Shown piece after piece: positions 7,900-16,961 of a stretch of DNA of 64,000 bases. The notes under the pieces were generated by a model. The model made no database searches. It was given only the letters and a program-made list of their open reading frames with translations, and was not told the DNA's origin. Origin of the DNA: Lachnoclostridium sp. An131 (lineage in GTDB: Bacteria > Bacillota > Clostridia > Lachnospirales > Lachnospiraceae); the NCBI RefSeq assembly GCF_002160825.1, contig NZ_NFLI01000015.1, forward strand, positions 1 to 64,000. Direction: 5' to 3'. Within the stretch, counting starts at the first letter, position 1; every line of letters starts with the position of its first letter. Made by a program: the position numbers and the translations under genes.

Positions 7900-8922
7900 A
7901 TGGACAGGGAAGGCAGAAAGCGGGAAAGCTGGCATTCGGTTTTGAGGCGTTATCTTATCAGGCGCCGGACGGCGCTGCTTCTTTTTCTGGCATGCGCCGG
8001 TATCTTCGCGCTGGTGTTCTCCCTGTACGATCTGGAGCTGGAAGCGGTTCTGTATGCAGGGGCCTTGTGCCTTCTGCTTCTTCTGGCTGTTCTGGCGGCA
8101 GACTTTTTCCGCACTCTTGCGCGCCGCCGCAGATATGAGGAAGCGTTTCGGAACCTTCCCCTGCTTCCGGATGAGCTGCCGCCGGCGCGGACAGTGGAGG
8201 AGGCAGACCTGCAGGAGCTTTTGAAAGAGCTTGGACGGCTGATGGAAGCAGCGCTGACAGAATGGGAAAACCGGAGGCAGGAGAGCCTGGACTATTACAC
8301 GACCTGGGTTCACCAGATCAAAACACCGATTTCCGTTATGCGGATGACGCTTGAGGGGGAAGACACGGAGGAGCACCGGGAGCTGTCCGCAGAGCTTTTC
8401 CGCATCGAACAGTATGTGGAAATGGTCTTAAGCTATCTGCGGCTTGACAGCGATTCCTCCGATTATGTGTTTCAGGAATATGAGCTGGACGGCATCATCC
8501 GGCAGGCCATCCACAAATATGCTCCGCTGTTTGTCCGTAAGAAATTGAAGCTTTCCTACGAACCCACAAAGATTCGGGTGCTTACGGATGAGAAATGGCT
8601 GCTCTTTATCCTGGAGCAGATTCTGTCCAACAGCATCAAATATACCCGGGAAGGAACCATTTCCATCACCGTGACGCCGGAGAAGGTCCTGAAAATATCG
8701 GACACCGGAATCGGCATCGCGCCGGAGGATCTGCCGCGCATATTTGAAAAGGGATTTACGGGCTATAATGGCCGTTCCGATAAGAAATCCACAGGCCTTG
8801 GCCTGTATCTCTGCAAAAAAGCCGCCGGGCGGCTGTCCCACGGACTGAAGGCTGAGTCTGAGCCGGGAGCTGGGACCACCGTTTTTATCGATCTCCATAC
8901 AGAGAGGGTAGAGGCGGAATAA
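7900..8922 (+). CDS. BceS-like intramembrane-sensing histidine kinase
   Basis: 340 aa. Two close N-terminal membrane helices (about 24-45 and 50-70) with almost no extracellular loop mark the intramembrane-sensing class that works with BceAB transporters. H-box: WVHQIKTPIS. ATPase domain: N-box ILSNSIKYT, G1 ISDTGIGI, F-box IFEKGFTGYNG, G2 STGLGLYL. The kinase is intact although its partner regulator next door is broken. Start at 7900 has GAGGA upstream; a non-ATG extension to 7870 is unlikely. Confidence 0.88.
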   Translation: MDREGRKRESWHSVLRRYLIRRRTALLLFLACAGIFALVFSLYDLELEAVLYAGALCLLLLLAVLAADFFRTLARRRRYEEAFRNLPLLPDELPPARTVEEADLQELLKELGRLMEAALTEWENRRQESLDYYTTWVHQIKTPISVMRMTLEGEDTEEHRELSAELFRIEQYVEMVLSYLRLDSDSSDYVFQEYELDGIIRQAIHKYAPLFVRKKLKLSYEPTKIRVLTDEKWLLFILEQILSNSIKYTREGTISITVTPEKVLKISDTGIGIAPEDLPRIFEKGFTGYNGRSDKKSTGLGLYLCKKAAGRLSHGLKAESEPGAGTTVFIDLHTERVEAE

Positions 8923-8966
8923 GAGCTGCCGCCAAAGGAGCTGAATGAAGCTGCCTGTAATCAAGC

Positions 8967-8980
8967 TTACAAAAATGTCA
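8967..8980. promoter_or_regulatory. BceR-type binding box upstream of the ABC transporter
   Basis: TTACA-AAAA-TGTCA (8967-8980) fits the TNACA-N4-TGTNA inverted repeat described for BceR/PsdR-type regulators. It is about 60 bp upstream of a -10-like TATAGT (9042-9047) that has no good -35, as expected for an activated promoter. A further half-site GAATGTCAC follows at 8994-9002. Confidence 0.5.
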
Positions 8981-9049
8981 CATCAAAGGGCCGGAATGTC
9001 ACCTGCTTCCATGGCGGCGTCCCGGCCGTTTCTGCTATTTTTATAGTAC

Positions 9050-9130
9050 AGACATACGAAACGGCGCCGGTCATAGAACAGAACGCATCTGTAAGTCTCC
9101 GGCAGGGACCTATGGCGCCGGTGTATGTCT
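9050..9130 (+). other. Long 5' leader stem-loop before the ABC transporter
   Basis: AGACATAC (9050-9057) pairs with GTATGTCT (9123-9130), ACGGCGC (9061-9067) with GCGCCGGT, and CATAG (9072-9076) with CTATG (9110-9114). The loop holds a smaller hairpin, ACAGA/TCTGT. The structure spans the expected transcript start and ends about 10 nt before the ribosome site, so it may stabilise or regulate the mRNA. No T-tract follows, so it is not a terminator. Confidence 0.5.
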
Positions 9131-9158
9131 CCATGAAAAGCAGGAGGTATGAAACATT

Positions 9159-9926
9159 ATGGCAATTCTAGAGGCGAGATGCCTGAAAAAGATTTACACG
9201 ACCCGTTTCGGCGGAAATCAGGTACAGGCGCTGACGAACGTGTCCTTTTCCGTGGAAGAGGGCGAATATGTGGCAATTATGGGAGAGTCGGGCTCCGGAA
9301 AGACGACGCTCTTAAATATCCTGGCGGCCCTTGACAGGCCCACAGGCGGCGAGGTGATCCTGGACGGAAGAAATCTTTCTTCTGTGAAGGAGAAGGAGAT
9401 CTCGGCGTTCCGCCGGGACAATCTGGGCTTTGTGTTCCAGGAGTTCAATCTTCTGGACACCTTTTCCATCCAGGACAATATTTTTCTTCCGCTGGTTCTG
9501 GCGGGAAAGAGCTATCCCGAAATGGTAAGCCGCTTGAAGCTCCTGGCGCGGAAGCTGCAGATCACGGATATTTTAAAGAAATATCCTTATGAGGTGTCGG
9601 GCGGACAGAAGCAGCGGGCAGCTGTGGCGCGGGCGCTGATCACACAGCCAAAGCTTCTGCTGGCGGATGAGCCTACAGGCGCGCTGGATTCCAGAGCCAC
9701 CGATAATCTGCTTCGAATTTTCAGCGAGGTCAACCGGGACGGCCAGACGATCCTGATGGTGACGCACTCCACGAAAGCGGCCAGTCATGCGGGGCGCGTG
9801 CTCTTTATCCGGGACGGTCAGGTATTCCATCAGCTTTACCGCGGAGACGCGACGGAAGAACAGCAGTTTCAGAAGATTTCCAATACGCTGACGCTGCTTG
9901 CGACAGGCGGTGAGCGCCATGCGTAG
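9159..9926 (+). CDS. BceA-like ABC transporter ATP-binding protein
   Basis: 255 aa ATPase of the MacB/BceA group. Walker A GESGSGKTTLLN (about 42-53), Q-loop FVFQEFNLLD, signature VSGGQKQRAAVARAL, Walker B LLLADEPTGALD and the H-loop MVTHS are all present. Together with the FtsX-type permease it should form a peptide-antibiotic detoxification transporter of the BceAB type, which frees lipid II cycle intermediates from bacitracin-like drugs and signals to BceS. The substrate is inferred only at the level of class. AGGAGG is 12 nt upstream. Confidence 0.92.
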   Translation: MAILEARCLKKIYTTRFGGNQVQALTNVSFSVEEGEYVAIMGESGSGKTTLLNILAALDRPTGGEVILDGRNLSSVKEKEISAFRRDNLGFVFQEFNLLDTFSIQDNIFLPLVLAGKSYPEMVSRLKLLARKLQITDILKKYPYEVSGGQKQRAAVARALITQPKLLLADEPTGALDSRATDNLLRIFSEVNRDGQTILMVTHSTKAASHAGRVLFIRDGQVFHQLYRGDATEEQQFQKISNTLTLLATGGERHA

Positions 9927-11904
9927 GGGATTTTTTGCAAGGCTGGCCGCCGGAAATATCAAAAAGAACGGGAGCACCTATTTTCCCTATATTCTGACCT
10001 GTGTTGTAACGGTCATGCTCTATTATATTGTAAAGTCGCTGTCCCTGAATCCGGGGCTGGAGGAGATGGCGGGAGATCAGACCCTGATTTCGCTGATGGA
10101 AATGGGGACAAGAATCATTGGCCTGTTTGCGCTGATCTTTCTGTTTTATACAAACAGCTTTCTTCTGAAACGGAGAAAGAAGGAATTTGGTGTCTTTCAT
10201 ATTCTGGGACTGGGAAAACGCCATCTGGCAAAGACTCTGGCCTGGGAATCTCTGTACGCATTTTTCATCAGTATGGCGGGCGGCCTGCTGTTTGGAATGG
10301 CGCTGGATAAGCTAATGTTTCTGCTGATTGCAAAAATTGTGCGGGCGGAGGTTTCTCTCGGCTTTTTTGTATCTGCGGAAGCAATCTGGAGTACAGTCCG
10401 GCTCTTTGCCGTGATTTTTCTGTTGATTTTTCTGAACGCAGTGCGCCAGATTCAGGTGGCGACGCCTGTGAGCCTGCTGCAGGACAGTCAGGCGGGAGAA
10501 CGGGAGCCGAAGACGAAATGGCTCTCGGCACTTTTGGGATTTCTCTGTGTGGGAACCGGATATTATCTGGCGATCACGACGAAAAACCCGATTTCTTCCA
10601 TCTATATCTTTTTCATAGCTGCCACGCTGGTGGTTGTGGGGACCTATCTTTTGTTTACGGCGGGAAGTATCGCTTTTCTGAAGCTTTTGAGAAGCAGCAA
10701 GTCCTATTACTACAGGACAGGCCATTTTATCAGCGTCTCCGGCATGATTTACCGGATGAAGCAGAACGCGGTCGGCCTGGCGAATATCTGTATCCTGTCC
10801 ACGATGGTGCTGGTGATGATTTCAGCCACAAGCTCGCTGATGATCGGAATTGATGATGTGGTAAATTCCCGGTATCCCTATGACTTTGTGGTCTATTCCC
10901 GGGAGGACACAGAGGAAAGGAGCGAGGCGCTGTATGCCCGCGTGCGGGAGCTTCAGCAGGAGCAGGGGCTTTCCGTGACGGACGAGGTGGAGTATTCCTA
11001 TCTGGTATTTTCTGCCATGCAGGAGGGAAATTCCTTCCGGGTATCACGGGAGAACGTCCTTTTGGACGCGGATAAGATTGTAAATCTGTACGTTATCACT
11101 CTGGACGAGTACAACGGGGCTGCCGGGGCCAATGCTTCGCTCTCAGATGGAGAGATTCTTCTCTATGACAGCCAGGGAGGGTACAACGCCCCGTCACTGA
11201 AGCTGTTCGATCGGGAATATCAGGTGAAAGCCGTGCTGGATGATTTCCCGGGAAAAGGCCTTATGGCCGCCAATATCGCAAGCAGCTATTTTCTGGTCGT
11301 TCCCGGGCAGCAGGAGATGGATGCGATCTATGCGAAGCAGAAGGAGGCTCTGACGAATATCGCAAGTGAGCCGGACAGCTTTTATGCCTTTGACACGGAC
11401 GCGGCCCAGGAAGAGCAGCGCGCCTTTGCGGCGGCTCTGCTGGACCTGATGCAGAATGGAGAGCTGAAAGGCTCTCCGGATTCCAAGGTAGACGCAGACG
11501 CCATCTACCTGAAGCTGTACGGCGGCTTCTTCTTCCTGGGACTGTTCCTGGGCGTGCTTTTCCTCATGGCGGCAGTGCTCATCATCTATTACAAGCAGAT
11601 TTCCGAGGGCTTTGAGGACAGGGAACGCTTTTCGATTATGCGCAAGGTAGGCTTGAGCCGCCGGGAGGTCCGGGCCGCCATCCGCTCCCAGGTCCTGACC
11701 GTGTTTTTCCTGCCTCTGCTTGTGGCGGGCGTCCATGTGGCTGCGGCCTTTCCACTCATGTCCCGGCTGCTGGCGCTTCTTTATCTGTCCAATACGAGGC
11801 TTTATATGGCCTGCACGGCGGTCAGCTTCCTGGTGTTCGCGGCATTCTATGTGATTGTGTATCTGTTGACGGCCAGAACCTATTACCGGATTGTGAGCAG
11901 ATAG
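9919..11904 (+). CDS. BceB-like FtsX-family permease
   Basis: 661 aa. Ten predicted membrane helices with a large extracellular domain (about 310-500) between helices 7 and 8 is the BceB architecture; the FtsX domains lie on either side. Start at ATG 9919 overlaps the stop of the ATPase gene (8-nt overlap), giving translational coupling. The large extracellular loop determines antibiotic specificity in known homologues. No defect is seen. Confidence 0.9.
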   Translation: MRRGFFARLAAGNIKKNGSTYFPYILTCVVTVMLYYIVKSLSLNPGLEEMAGDQTLISLMEMGTRIIGLFALIFLFYTNSFLLKRRKKEFGVFHILGLGKRHLAKTLAWESLYAFFISMAGGLLFGMALDKLMFLLIAKIVRAEVSLGFFVSAEAIWSTVRLFAVIFLLIFLNAVRQIQVATPVSLLQDSQAGEREPKTKWLSALLGFLCVGTGYYLAITTKNPISSIYIFFIAATLVVVGTYLLFTAGSIAFLKLLRSSKSYYYRTGHFISVSGMIYRMKQNAVGLANICILSTMVLVMISATSSLMIGIDDVVNSRYPYDFVVYSREDTEERSEALYARVRELQQEQGLSVTDEVEYSYLVFSAMQEGNSFRVSRENVLLDADKIVNLYVITLDEYNGAAGANASLSDGEILLYDSQGGYNAPSLKLFDREYQVKAVLDDFPGKGLMAANIASSYFLVVPGQQEMDAIYAKQKEALTNIASEPDSFYAFDTDAAQEEQRAFAAALLDLMQNGELKGSPDSKVDADAIYLKLYGGFFFLGLFLGVLFLMAAVLIIYYKQISEGFEDRERFSIMRKVGLSRREVRAAIRSQVLTVFFLPLLVAGVHVAAAFPLMSRLLALLYLSNTRLYMACTAVSFLVFAAFYVIVYLLTARTYYRIVSR

Positions 11905-11924
11905 AGGAAAGGATCAGGGCGAAG

Positions 11925-12222
11925 GACTATCTGCCGGATGACACTCTTGATAGCGGAGCTGGAAAATGATAAAATTTGATTATAGCCAATCTGATGCCAG
12001 GGCACTGTGCCGCAGGCGATTACCGCATTTCTGGAAAGCACAGACTTTGAGGACGCCATCCGCAACGCCATTTCCCTTGGCGGCGACAGCGATACCCTGG
12101 CTGCCATCACCGGCAGCATAGCCGGGGCTGCCTACGGGATTCCCGAATGGATAAAAGAGAAAGCGTATTCCTATTTGGATGAACCGTTAAAGGATGTACT
12201 CAGACGGTGGGAGAAAAAATGA
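11925..12222 (+). pseudogene. Remnant of an ADP-ribosylglycohydrolase
   Basis: The last ~75 residues (from about 11995; QGTVPQAITAFLESTDFEDA, then ISLGGDSDTLAAITGS) are the C-terminal metal-binding end of an ADP-ribosylglycohydrolase; GGDSDT carries the family's di-magnesium Asp residues. The preceding segment FDYSQSD (11975-11995) is in another frame, and a further piece from 11938 in a third, so the gene has lost its N-terminus and has at least two frameshifts. The stop (12220-12222) overlaps the ATG of the helicase gene, suggesting the pair once formed an operon. Confidence 0.75.
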
Positions 12223-14933
12223 AGAATATTTACGACGGCGTTTTACAGTTTCAGGGAAAATGGAGAACCTATCAGGAGAGAGTTCTGGAAAATGCGCAGA
12301 AATATCTGCAGGATAAACGGCTGCATATTGTGGCCGCGCCTGGCTCGGGAAAGACGACGCTTGGAATCGAGCTGATCCGGCGTCTGGGCGAGCCGTGCCT
12401 GATCCTGTCTCCAAGCATTACGATCCGGCAGCAGTGGCTGGAACGTATTGCAAGCGGTTTTCTTACCGCAGAGTACAGGCCGGAGGAAATCCTGTCAAAC
12501 GATCTGAAGGACATGAAAGCAGTCACTGCTGTGACCTACCAGGCTTTGTACAGTGCGATGAAGCATGATCGGGGAGAGCTTTCGGCCGGAGATGAGGAGG
12601 AGGCGGAAGAAAAAGAGACGGAGGAAAAGGAAGACAGGGACACAGAAAAGGTAGATTTCCGGGATTTTGATATTTTTAAGGCAGTTCAGGCTGCGGGAGT
12701 GAGGACCATCTGCCTGGATGAGGCGCATCATCTGAGAAGCGAGTGGTGGAAGGCGCTGGAAGCCTTTATGAAGGAAATGAAGGAAGTGACGGTGATTTCC
12801 CTTACTGCGACGCCGCCCTATGACAGCACTCCGGGACAATGGAAGCGTTACATTGATCTGTGCGGTCCAATCGATGAAGAGATTTTTACGCCGGAGCTGG
12901 TAAAGGAAGGAAGCCTCTGTCCCCATGAAGATTATGTGTATTTTAACTGGCCTGTAAAGGAAGAGCTGGCGGAGATCAAAAAATACCAGGATGAGACGGA
13001 AAAAATCAGAAATGCGATCCTGACAGGAGATTCCTTTACCCGGATGATCGCCTCTCACAAAGGACTTGCAAATCCGGAGGAGTACGGGGAACGGTTCCTG
13101 GACAATCCGAAATATTTTTCGGCGCTTCTCATTTTCTGTCAGGCCCAGGGGATCCCATTTTCGCCCTATTTCATGGAGCTGATCGGGACGAAGGGGAGGC
13201 TGCCGGGGCTTAATGACAGCTGGCTGGAGGCCCTGCTGCAGGGCTTTCTGTATGATGACGCGGAGTCCTACCAGGTATCCGGGGAGGAAAAAGAGGGACT
13301 GCTCCGGGAGCTGAAGGAGGCAGGCTGCATATACAGGGGAAAGGTATCCCTGACACATAAGGATGCGATGCAGAAGCTGCTCGTCAAAAGCCGCGGAAAG
13401 ATGGACAGCATCCGTAGGATCGCAGAGGCAGAGTATCAGGCTCAGGGAGAAGAGCTCCGCCTGCTGGTTCTGTGCGATTACATCAAAAAAGAGAAGCTGT
13501 CCCTTGTGGGAACGGATCAGGACATGACCTCTGAAATCGGCGCGGTCCCCATTTTTGAGCATTTGAGAAGAATGCAGAAGGAGGGCCTCCGCCTGGGCTG
13601 CCTGAGCGGTACGGTTGTCATCGTTCCGATGGAGACAAAAGAGAAGCTGGAGCGCTTTCTGGCGGAAAAGGGCTGCGAGGGGACGCTGTCGCCGCTTCGG
13701 GATTCCGGTTACGGACGGCTTCAGGTGAAAGGGAAAAATACCCATGTGGTGGCTGCCGTGACAGAGCTTTTTCAGCAGGGAGACATCAACGCCCTTGTGG
13801 GGACGAAATCCCTTCTGGGAGAGGGCTGGGACGCGCCCTGCGTCAATTCTCTGATTCTTGCGACCTATGTGGGCTCGTTTATGCTGAGCAACCAGATGCG
13901 CGGCCGGACGATCCGGACGGATCGGGAGCATCCGGAAAAGACGGGGAACATCTGGCACCTGGCCTGCATTTTTCCGCAGAAGGACGGGAAGACGAGGCAT
14001 GCCGATTTTTCCGGCGACTATGAGACGCTGGTCAGAAGGTTTGATTCCTTCCTGGGCGTGTCCTGGAAGGAGCCTGTGATAGAGAGCGGGATCGCCCGTC
14101 TGAACATACCGGAATTTGATTCCCGTGAGAAGATGGAAGAGATCAACCAGATGATGCTTAGCAGGTCCGCAGACAGAGACGGCCTGCGCAGGCGGTGGCA
14201 GGAGTCGTTGACAGAAATCCGGGGCGGCATGGAAGTGGAGCAGGTGGAGGAGATTCCTGCGGAAGAGCTTAAGACCAGCTATCTTTTTATTCATGCTCTG
14301 GGAATCGAGATCATAAACATTATCCTGACGATCCTGATACAGCTGGCACGTTCTTTTCTGCGTGTCAGCGGACAGAACGCCCTGCAGGTGAATCTTCTGG
14401 GAGTTCTCATGGTCCTGATGGCAGTTCTCATTGCCAGGTATGGAATCCTGCTTTTCCGGTTCAGTACGCCGGAGCGGAGGATGAAGCATATCAGCCGGGG
14501 TGTGTCCAGGGCGCTGATAGAGATCGGGGAGCTGGAAGATCCGGAGCATTGCAGGGCAGAGGTGGAATCTGCGGAAGGAATGCTGATCCGTACTTACCTG
14601 AAGGGCGGAACCATGAGGGATAAGACTACGTTCGCCTGCTGCATGGAAGAGCTTTGGGGCGTCATTGACAATCCCAGATATCTTCTGTCACGGGACAGAA
14701 GACTCGGGAAGAATGGCGAATACTATGCGGTGCCGGAGATTTTCGGAAAGCAGAAGGAGCGTGCAGCCGTATTTGAAAAGCATATGCGCGGCGCACTTGG
14801 AAGATTCCGGCTTATCTACACACGGACGCCAGAGGGGCGCAAAATTCTTTTGCGGGCGAGAACCAGATCGTTTGTCAATAAAAACCAGAGCGCGCTGCGG
14901 GGAAAGAAAGTGGCAAAAGGCCGATATGAGTGA
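12219..14933 (+). CDS. SF2 DEAH-type helicase with a predicted membrane hairpin
   Basis: 904 aa. The N-terminal motor has Walker A AAPGSGKTTLG (about 40-50), DEAH at 167-170, SLTATPP, and in the second RecA domain GTKSLLGEGWD and a motif VI-like QMRGRTIR. An acidic linker lies at about 121-146. The last ~220 residues carry two hydrophobic helices (about 690-745; GVLMVLMAVLIARYGILLF is the stronger), which is unusual for a nucleic-acid helicase and suggests membrane attachment. The C-terminal part has no domain I recognise. Start ATG 12219 overlaps the stop of the ADP-ribosylglycohydrolase remnant. Cellular role unknown; a defence or RNA-handling role is only a guess. Confidence 0.85.
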   Translation: MKNIYDGVLQFQGKWRTYQERVLENAQKYLQDKRLHIVAAPGSGKTTLGIELIRRLGEPCLILSPSITIRQQWLERIASGFLTAEYRPEEILSNDLKDMKAVTAVTYQALYSAMKHDRGELSAGDEEEAEEKETEEKEDRDTEKVDFRDFDIFKAVQAAGVRTICLDEAHHLRSEWWKALEAFMKEMKEVTVISLTATPPYDSTPGQWKRYIDLCGPIDEEIFTPELVKEGSLCPHEDYVYFNWPVKEELAEIKKYQDETEKIRNAILTGDSFTRMIASHKGLANPEEYGERFLDNPKYFSALLIFCQAQGIPFSPYFMELIGTKGRLPGLNDSWLEALLQGFLYDDAESYQVSGEEKEGLLRELKEAGCIYRGKVSLTHKDAMQKLLVKSRGKMDSIRRIAEAEYQAQGEELRLLVLCDYIKKEKLSLVGTDQDMTSEIGAVPIFEHLRRMQKEGLRLGCLSGTVVIVPMETKEKLERFLAEKGCEGTLSPLRDSGYGRLQVKGKNTHVVAAVTELFQQGDINALVGTKSLLGEGWDAPCVNSLILATYVGSFMLSNQMRGRTIRTDREHPEKTGNIWHLACIFPQKDGKTRHADFSGDYETLVRRFDSFLGVSWKEPVIESGIARLNIPEFDSREKMEEINQMMLSRSADRDGLRRRWQESLTEIRGGMEVEQVEEIPAEELKTSYLFIHALGIEIINIILTILIQLARSFLRVSGQNALQVNLLGVLMVLMAVLIARYGILLFRFSTPERRMKHISRGVSRALIEIGELEDPEHCRAEVESAEGMLIRTYLKGGTMRDKTTFACCMEELWGVIDNPRYLLSRDRRLGKNGEYYAVPEIFGKQKERAAVFEKHMRGALGRFRLIYTRTPEGRKILLRARTRSFVNKNQSALRGKKVAKGRYE

Positions 14934-14970
14934 GAAAAGAAAGCAGACAAGAGGCTGCTTTACTGGAACG

Positions 14971-15007
14971 CCGGAATGTAAACAGGTTTTACATTCCGGT
15001 GGTTTTG
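14971..15007 (+). terminator. Rho-independent terminator after the helicase gene
   Basis: CCGGAATGTAAA (14971-14982) and TTTACATTCCGG (14988-14999) form a 12-bp perfect stem with a 5-nt loop, followed by GGTTTTGT. Confidence 0.75.
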
Positions 15008-15106
15008 TCTATATGCAGAAAAGCGGAGACTCTATATAATAAAGGCAGACAGAGGGACTGGACTGTACAGATATGAAATGTTAAATTACAGGGCGAGGTG
15101 CATAAT

Positions 15107-15772
15107 ATGAGATTTTTGCTTTCTATGGCATATATCAGGGAACTGCTTTACACAATTCCCGCAATTTTAATTGCAATTACGGCGCATGAGTTTGCGCATG
15201 GGTATGTTTCCTACCGGCTGGGGGATCCGACGCCAAAGAGAGAAGGGCGCCTGACGCTCAATCCATTCGCGCATTTGGATTTCTGGGGAACCATCTGCCT
15301 GCTCCTGTTCCGGATGGGCTGGGCGAAGCCGGTCCGCATCAACACGGCGTATTATAAGAACCGGAAAAAGGGGATTATCCTCGTTTCCCTGGCAGGTCCC
15401 TGCATGAATTACCTGGTCGGCTTCCTGGGGATGCTGCTCTACGGAGTTTTCTATCAGAACGGAAGCAGTATCATGCTCTGGTTTTACTATCTGGCCGTGA
15501 TCAATATCGGGCTTGGCACCTTCAATCTGATCCCGCTTCCGCCTCTGGACGGCTCCAAAGTGCTGCAGGAGCTTATTCCGGGAGCCGGGCGCTTTTTTGC
15601 GAAAATCCGGAGATATGCGCCTCTGATCCTTGTGCTTTGTCTTGTAACTGGCCTTCTGTGGACCCCGATCAACTATGTCAATACCGGAATTTTAAATGGA
15701 ATGTGGTCGCTGGTAAAGAAGATTCTGCGCATCGGGATCTTTCCGTACAGAGCCGGCAGTTCCTATCTGTGA
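15107..15772 (+). CDS. Site-2 protease family intramembrane zinc protease (M50)
   Basis: 221 aa, multi-pass membrane protein. The zinc motif HEFAH is near residue 27-31 and the second motif NLIPLPPLDGSKVL is at about 145. This matches the short, PDZ-less M50B/YwhC-type rhomboid-like site-2 proteases common in Firmicutes. The substrate is unknown. ATG 15107 is preferred to GTG 15098 because GCGAGGT lies at the right distance. Downstream of the helicase terminator, so separately transcribed. Confidence 0.88.
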   Translation: MRFLLSMAYIRELLYTIPAILIAITAHEFAHGYVSYRLGDPTPKREGRLTLNPFAHLDFWGTICLLLFRMGWAKPVRINTAYYKNRKKGIILVSLAGPCMNYLVGFLGMLLYGVFYQNGSSIMLWFYYLAVINIGLGTFNLIPLPPLDGSKVLQELIPGAGRFFAKIRRYAPLILVLCLVTGLLWTPINYVNTGILNGMWSLVKKILRIGIFPYRAGSSYL

Positions 15773-15816
15773 GGAAAACGGTAACGAATAAAACACTGCC
15801 TTTCACAAAAAAGAAC

Positions 15817-15845
15817 TTGACAGAGCCCATATGCCGTGATATGTT
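15817..15845 (+). promoter_or_regulatory. Probable promoter of the GPP34-like gene
   Basis: TTGACA at 15817-15822, 17-bp spacer, TATGTT at 15840-15845. The dyad CATAT-GCCGTG-ATATG (15829-15844) straddles the -10 region and could be an operator. The leader is about 110 nt and holds short TAAGTA-type repeats (15852-15876). Confidence 0.55.
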
Positions 15846-15960
15846 TATATCGTAAGTAGTAAGTAATAAGAAATAAGCGGCGAGAACAGGGCTTCTCGGT
15901 TTCAAATAAGCAGGAGCCGGCTGGAAGAGCCTGCCGCATTGGAATAAGGAGGAAACCTAT

Positions 15961-16614
15961 ATGCAAAATCTGTCGCTCACCCAGGAATATCTGCTCTGTG
16001 TACTGCGCAACAAAGGGAAAATTTCGACCTTCGACATTGAAAAGGGCATGTGTCTGACAGGAGCCTGCGTGCTGGAGCTTCTGATGGACGGAGTGATTGC
16101 CCGGGAGGAAAAAGACAAGCTGTCCATAAGAACCCAGCTTCCGGACAGCAGGAGCTATCTGCGGCCGGTCTATTCCTATATCGAGCAGAAGCAGCCAGTC
16201 AAATTCAAAAAGATCATGGAACGCAATTCCGTCACCTTTACGGATCAGAATATTAACGAAATAATTGACTCGGTCGGCAAATCCCTGGTAGAAGCTGGCT
16301 GCGCCACAGAAGAGAGGGGCGGGCTTTTCGGCGGAAAGACCATTTATGTTCCGGACGAAAGGGAGCTTGACCGTGTGATTCAGAATATCCGCGCGGAGCT
16401 TCTGGAGGATGGCGAGCTGTCCGAGGATATCATAGCACTGACAGCCCTTCTTGATAAAAGCGGTGAATTGTCCCGGTATTTTTCTGCTTACGAAAAGAAG
16501 GCGCTGAAGGCCAGGCTGAAAGAAATTAAGGAGAATCCCCAGGTAAAAGCGCTTCAGAAGGTGCTGGAAGACATTGATAACCTGTTTGTTCTGTTGATTG
16601 TCGCAGCTACCTGA
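15961..16614 (+). CDS. GPP34 (GOLPH3)-like protein
   Basis: 217 aa. The start LSLTQEYLLCVLRNKGKIS, the segment ACVLELLMDGVIAREEKDKL, and the all-helical remainder resemble the GPP34 family (eukaryotic Golgi phosphoprotein 3 and its bacterial relatives). Eukaryotic members bind phosphatidylinositol-4-phosphate; the bacterial role is not established. The last residues (NLFVLLIVAAT) are hydrophobic. A strong GGAGG site precedes the ATG, and a MerR-like gene follows 15 nt later, probably co-transcribed. Confidence 0.65.
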   Translation: MQNLSLTQEYLLCVLRNKGKISTFDIEKGMCLTGACVLELLMDGVIAREEKDKLSIRTQLPDSRSYLRPVYSYIEQKQPVKFKKIMERNSVTFTDQNINEIIDSVGKSLVEAGCATEERGGLFGGKTIYVPDERELDRVIQNIRAELLEDGELSEDIIALTALLDKSGELSRYFSAYEKKALKARLKEIKENPQVKALQKVLEDIDNLFVLLIVAAT

Positions 16615-16629
16615 CAAGGAGGCGCGGTT

Positions 16630-16887
16630 ATGTCAAGACAAAGAAGTATGGAAGCGATTCTGGCTTCCGAATACGTGACCATCGGAGAGCTCACGCGGCT
16701 GACAGGAGTGCGCTACAGCACTCTGAAATTCTATACGGAGGAAGGCTTTCTCCCCTTTGAGCAGGAGGAAGAGAAGCTGACCAGGCGTTATCCCAGGGAA
16801 AAGACCATAGAGCGTATTGCCCGTATCAAGGCTCTCCGGGAGGAAGGGAAAACGATCCCTCAGATTCATGAGATTCTGGGCCTATAA
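16630..16887 (+). CDS. Small MerR-type helix-turn-helix protein
   Basis: 85 aa containing only a MerR DNA-binding domain (about 15-80: VTIGELTRLTGVRYSTLKFY, then IERIARIKALREEGKTIPQI) without an effector domain. Such stand-alone domains act as small regulators or excisionase-like factors. It follows the GPP34-like gene, and regulation of that operon is a reasonable guess. Confidence 0.75.
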   Translation: MSRQRSMEAILASEYVTIGELTRLTGVRYSTLKFYTEEGFLPFEQEEEKLTRRYPREKTIERIARIKALREEGKTIPQIHEILGL

Positions 16888-16961
16888 AATTCCGGATATG
16901 GATTTTATGGAATCTGATTCAAAAGAACTCAACAGACACATGAAAAAGGAGAGATAAGGCT

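Noticed and set aside
12495-14549. 684-codon open frame on the minus strand across the helicase gene
   Set aside because: Opposite-strand reading of a well-supported helicase; it has no ribosome site or family. The same holds for long minus frames at 21785-23182, 30318-31772 and 62290-63564.
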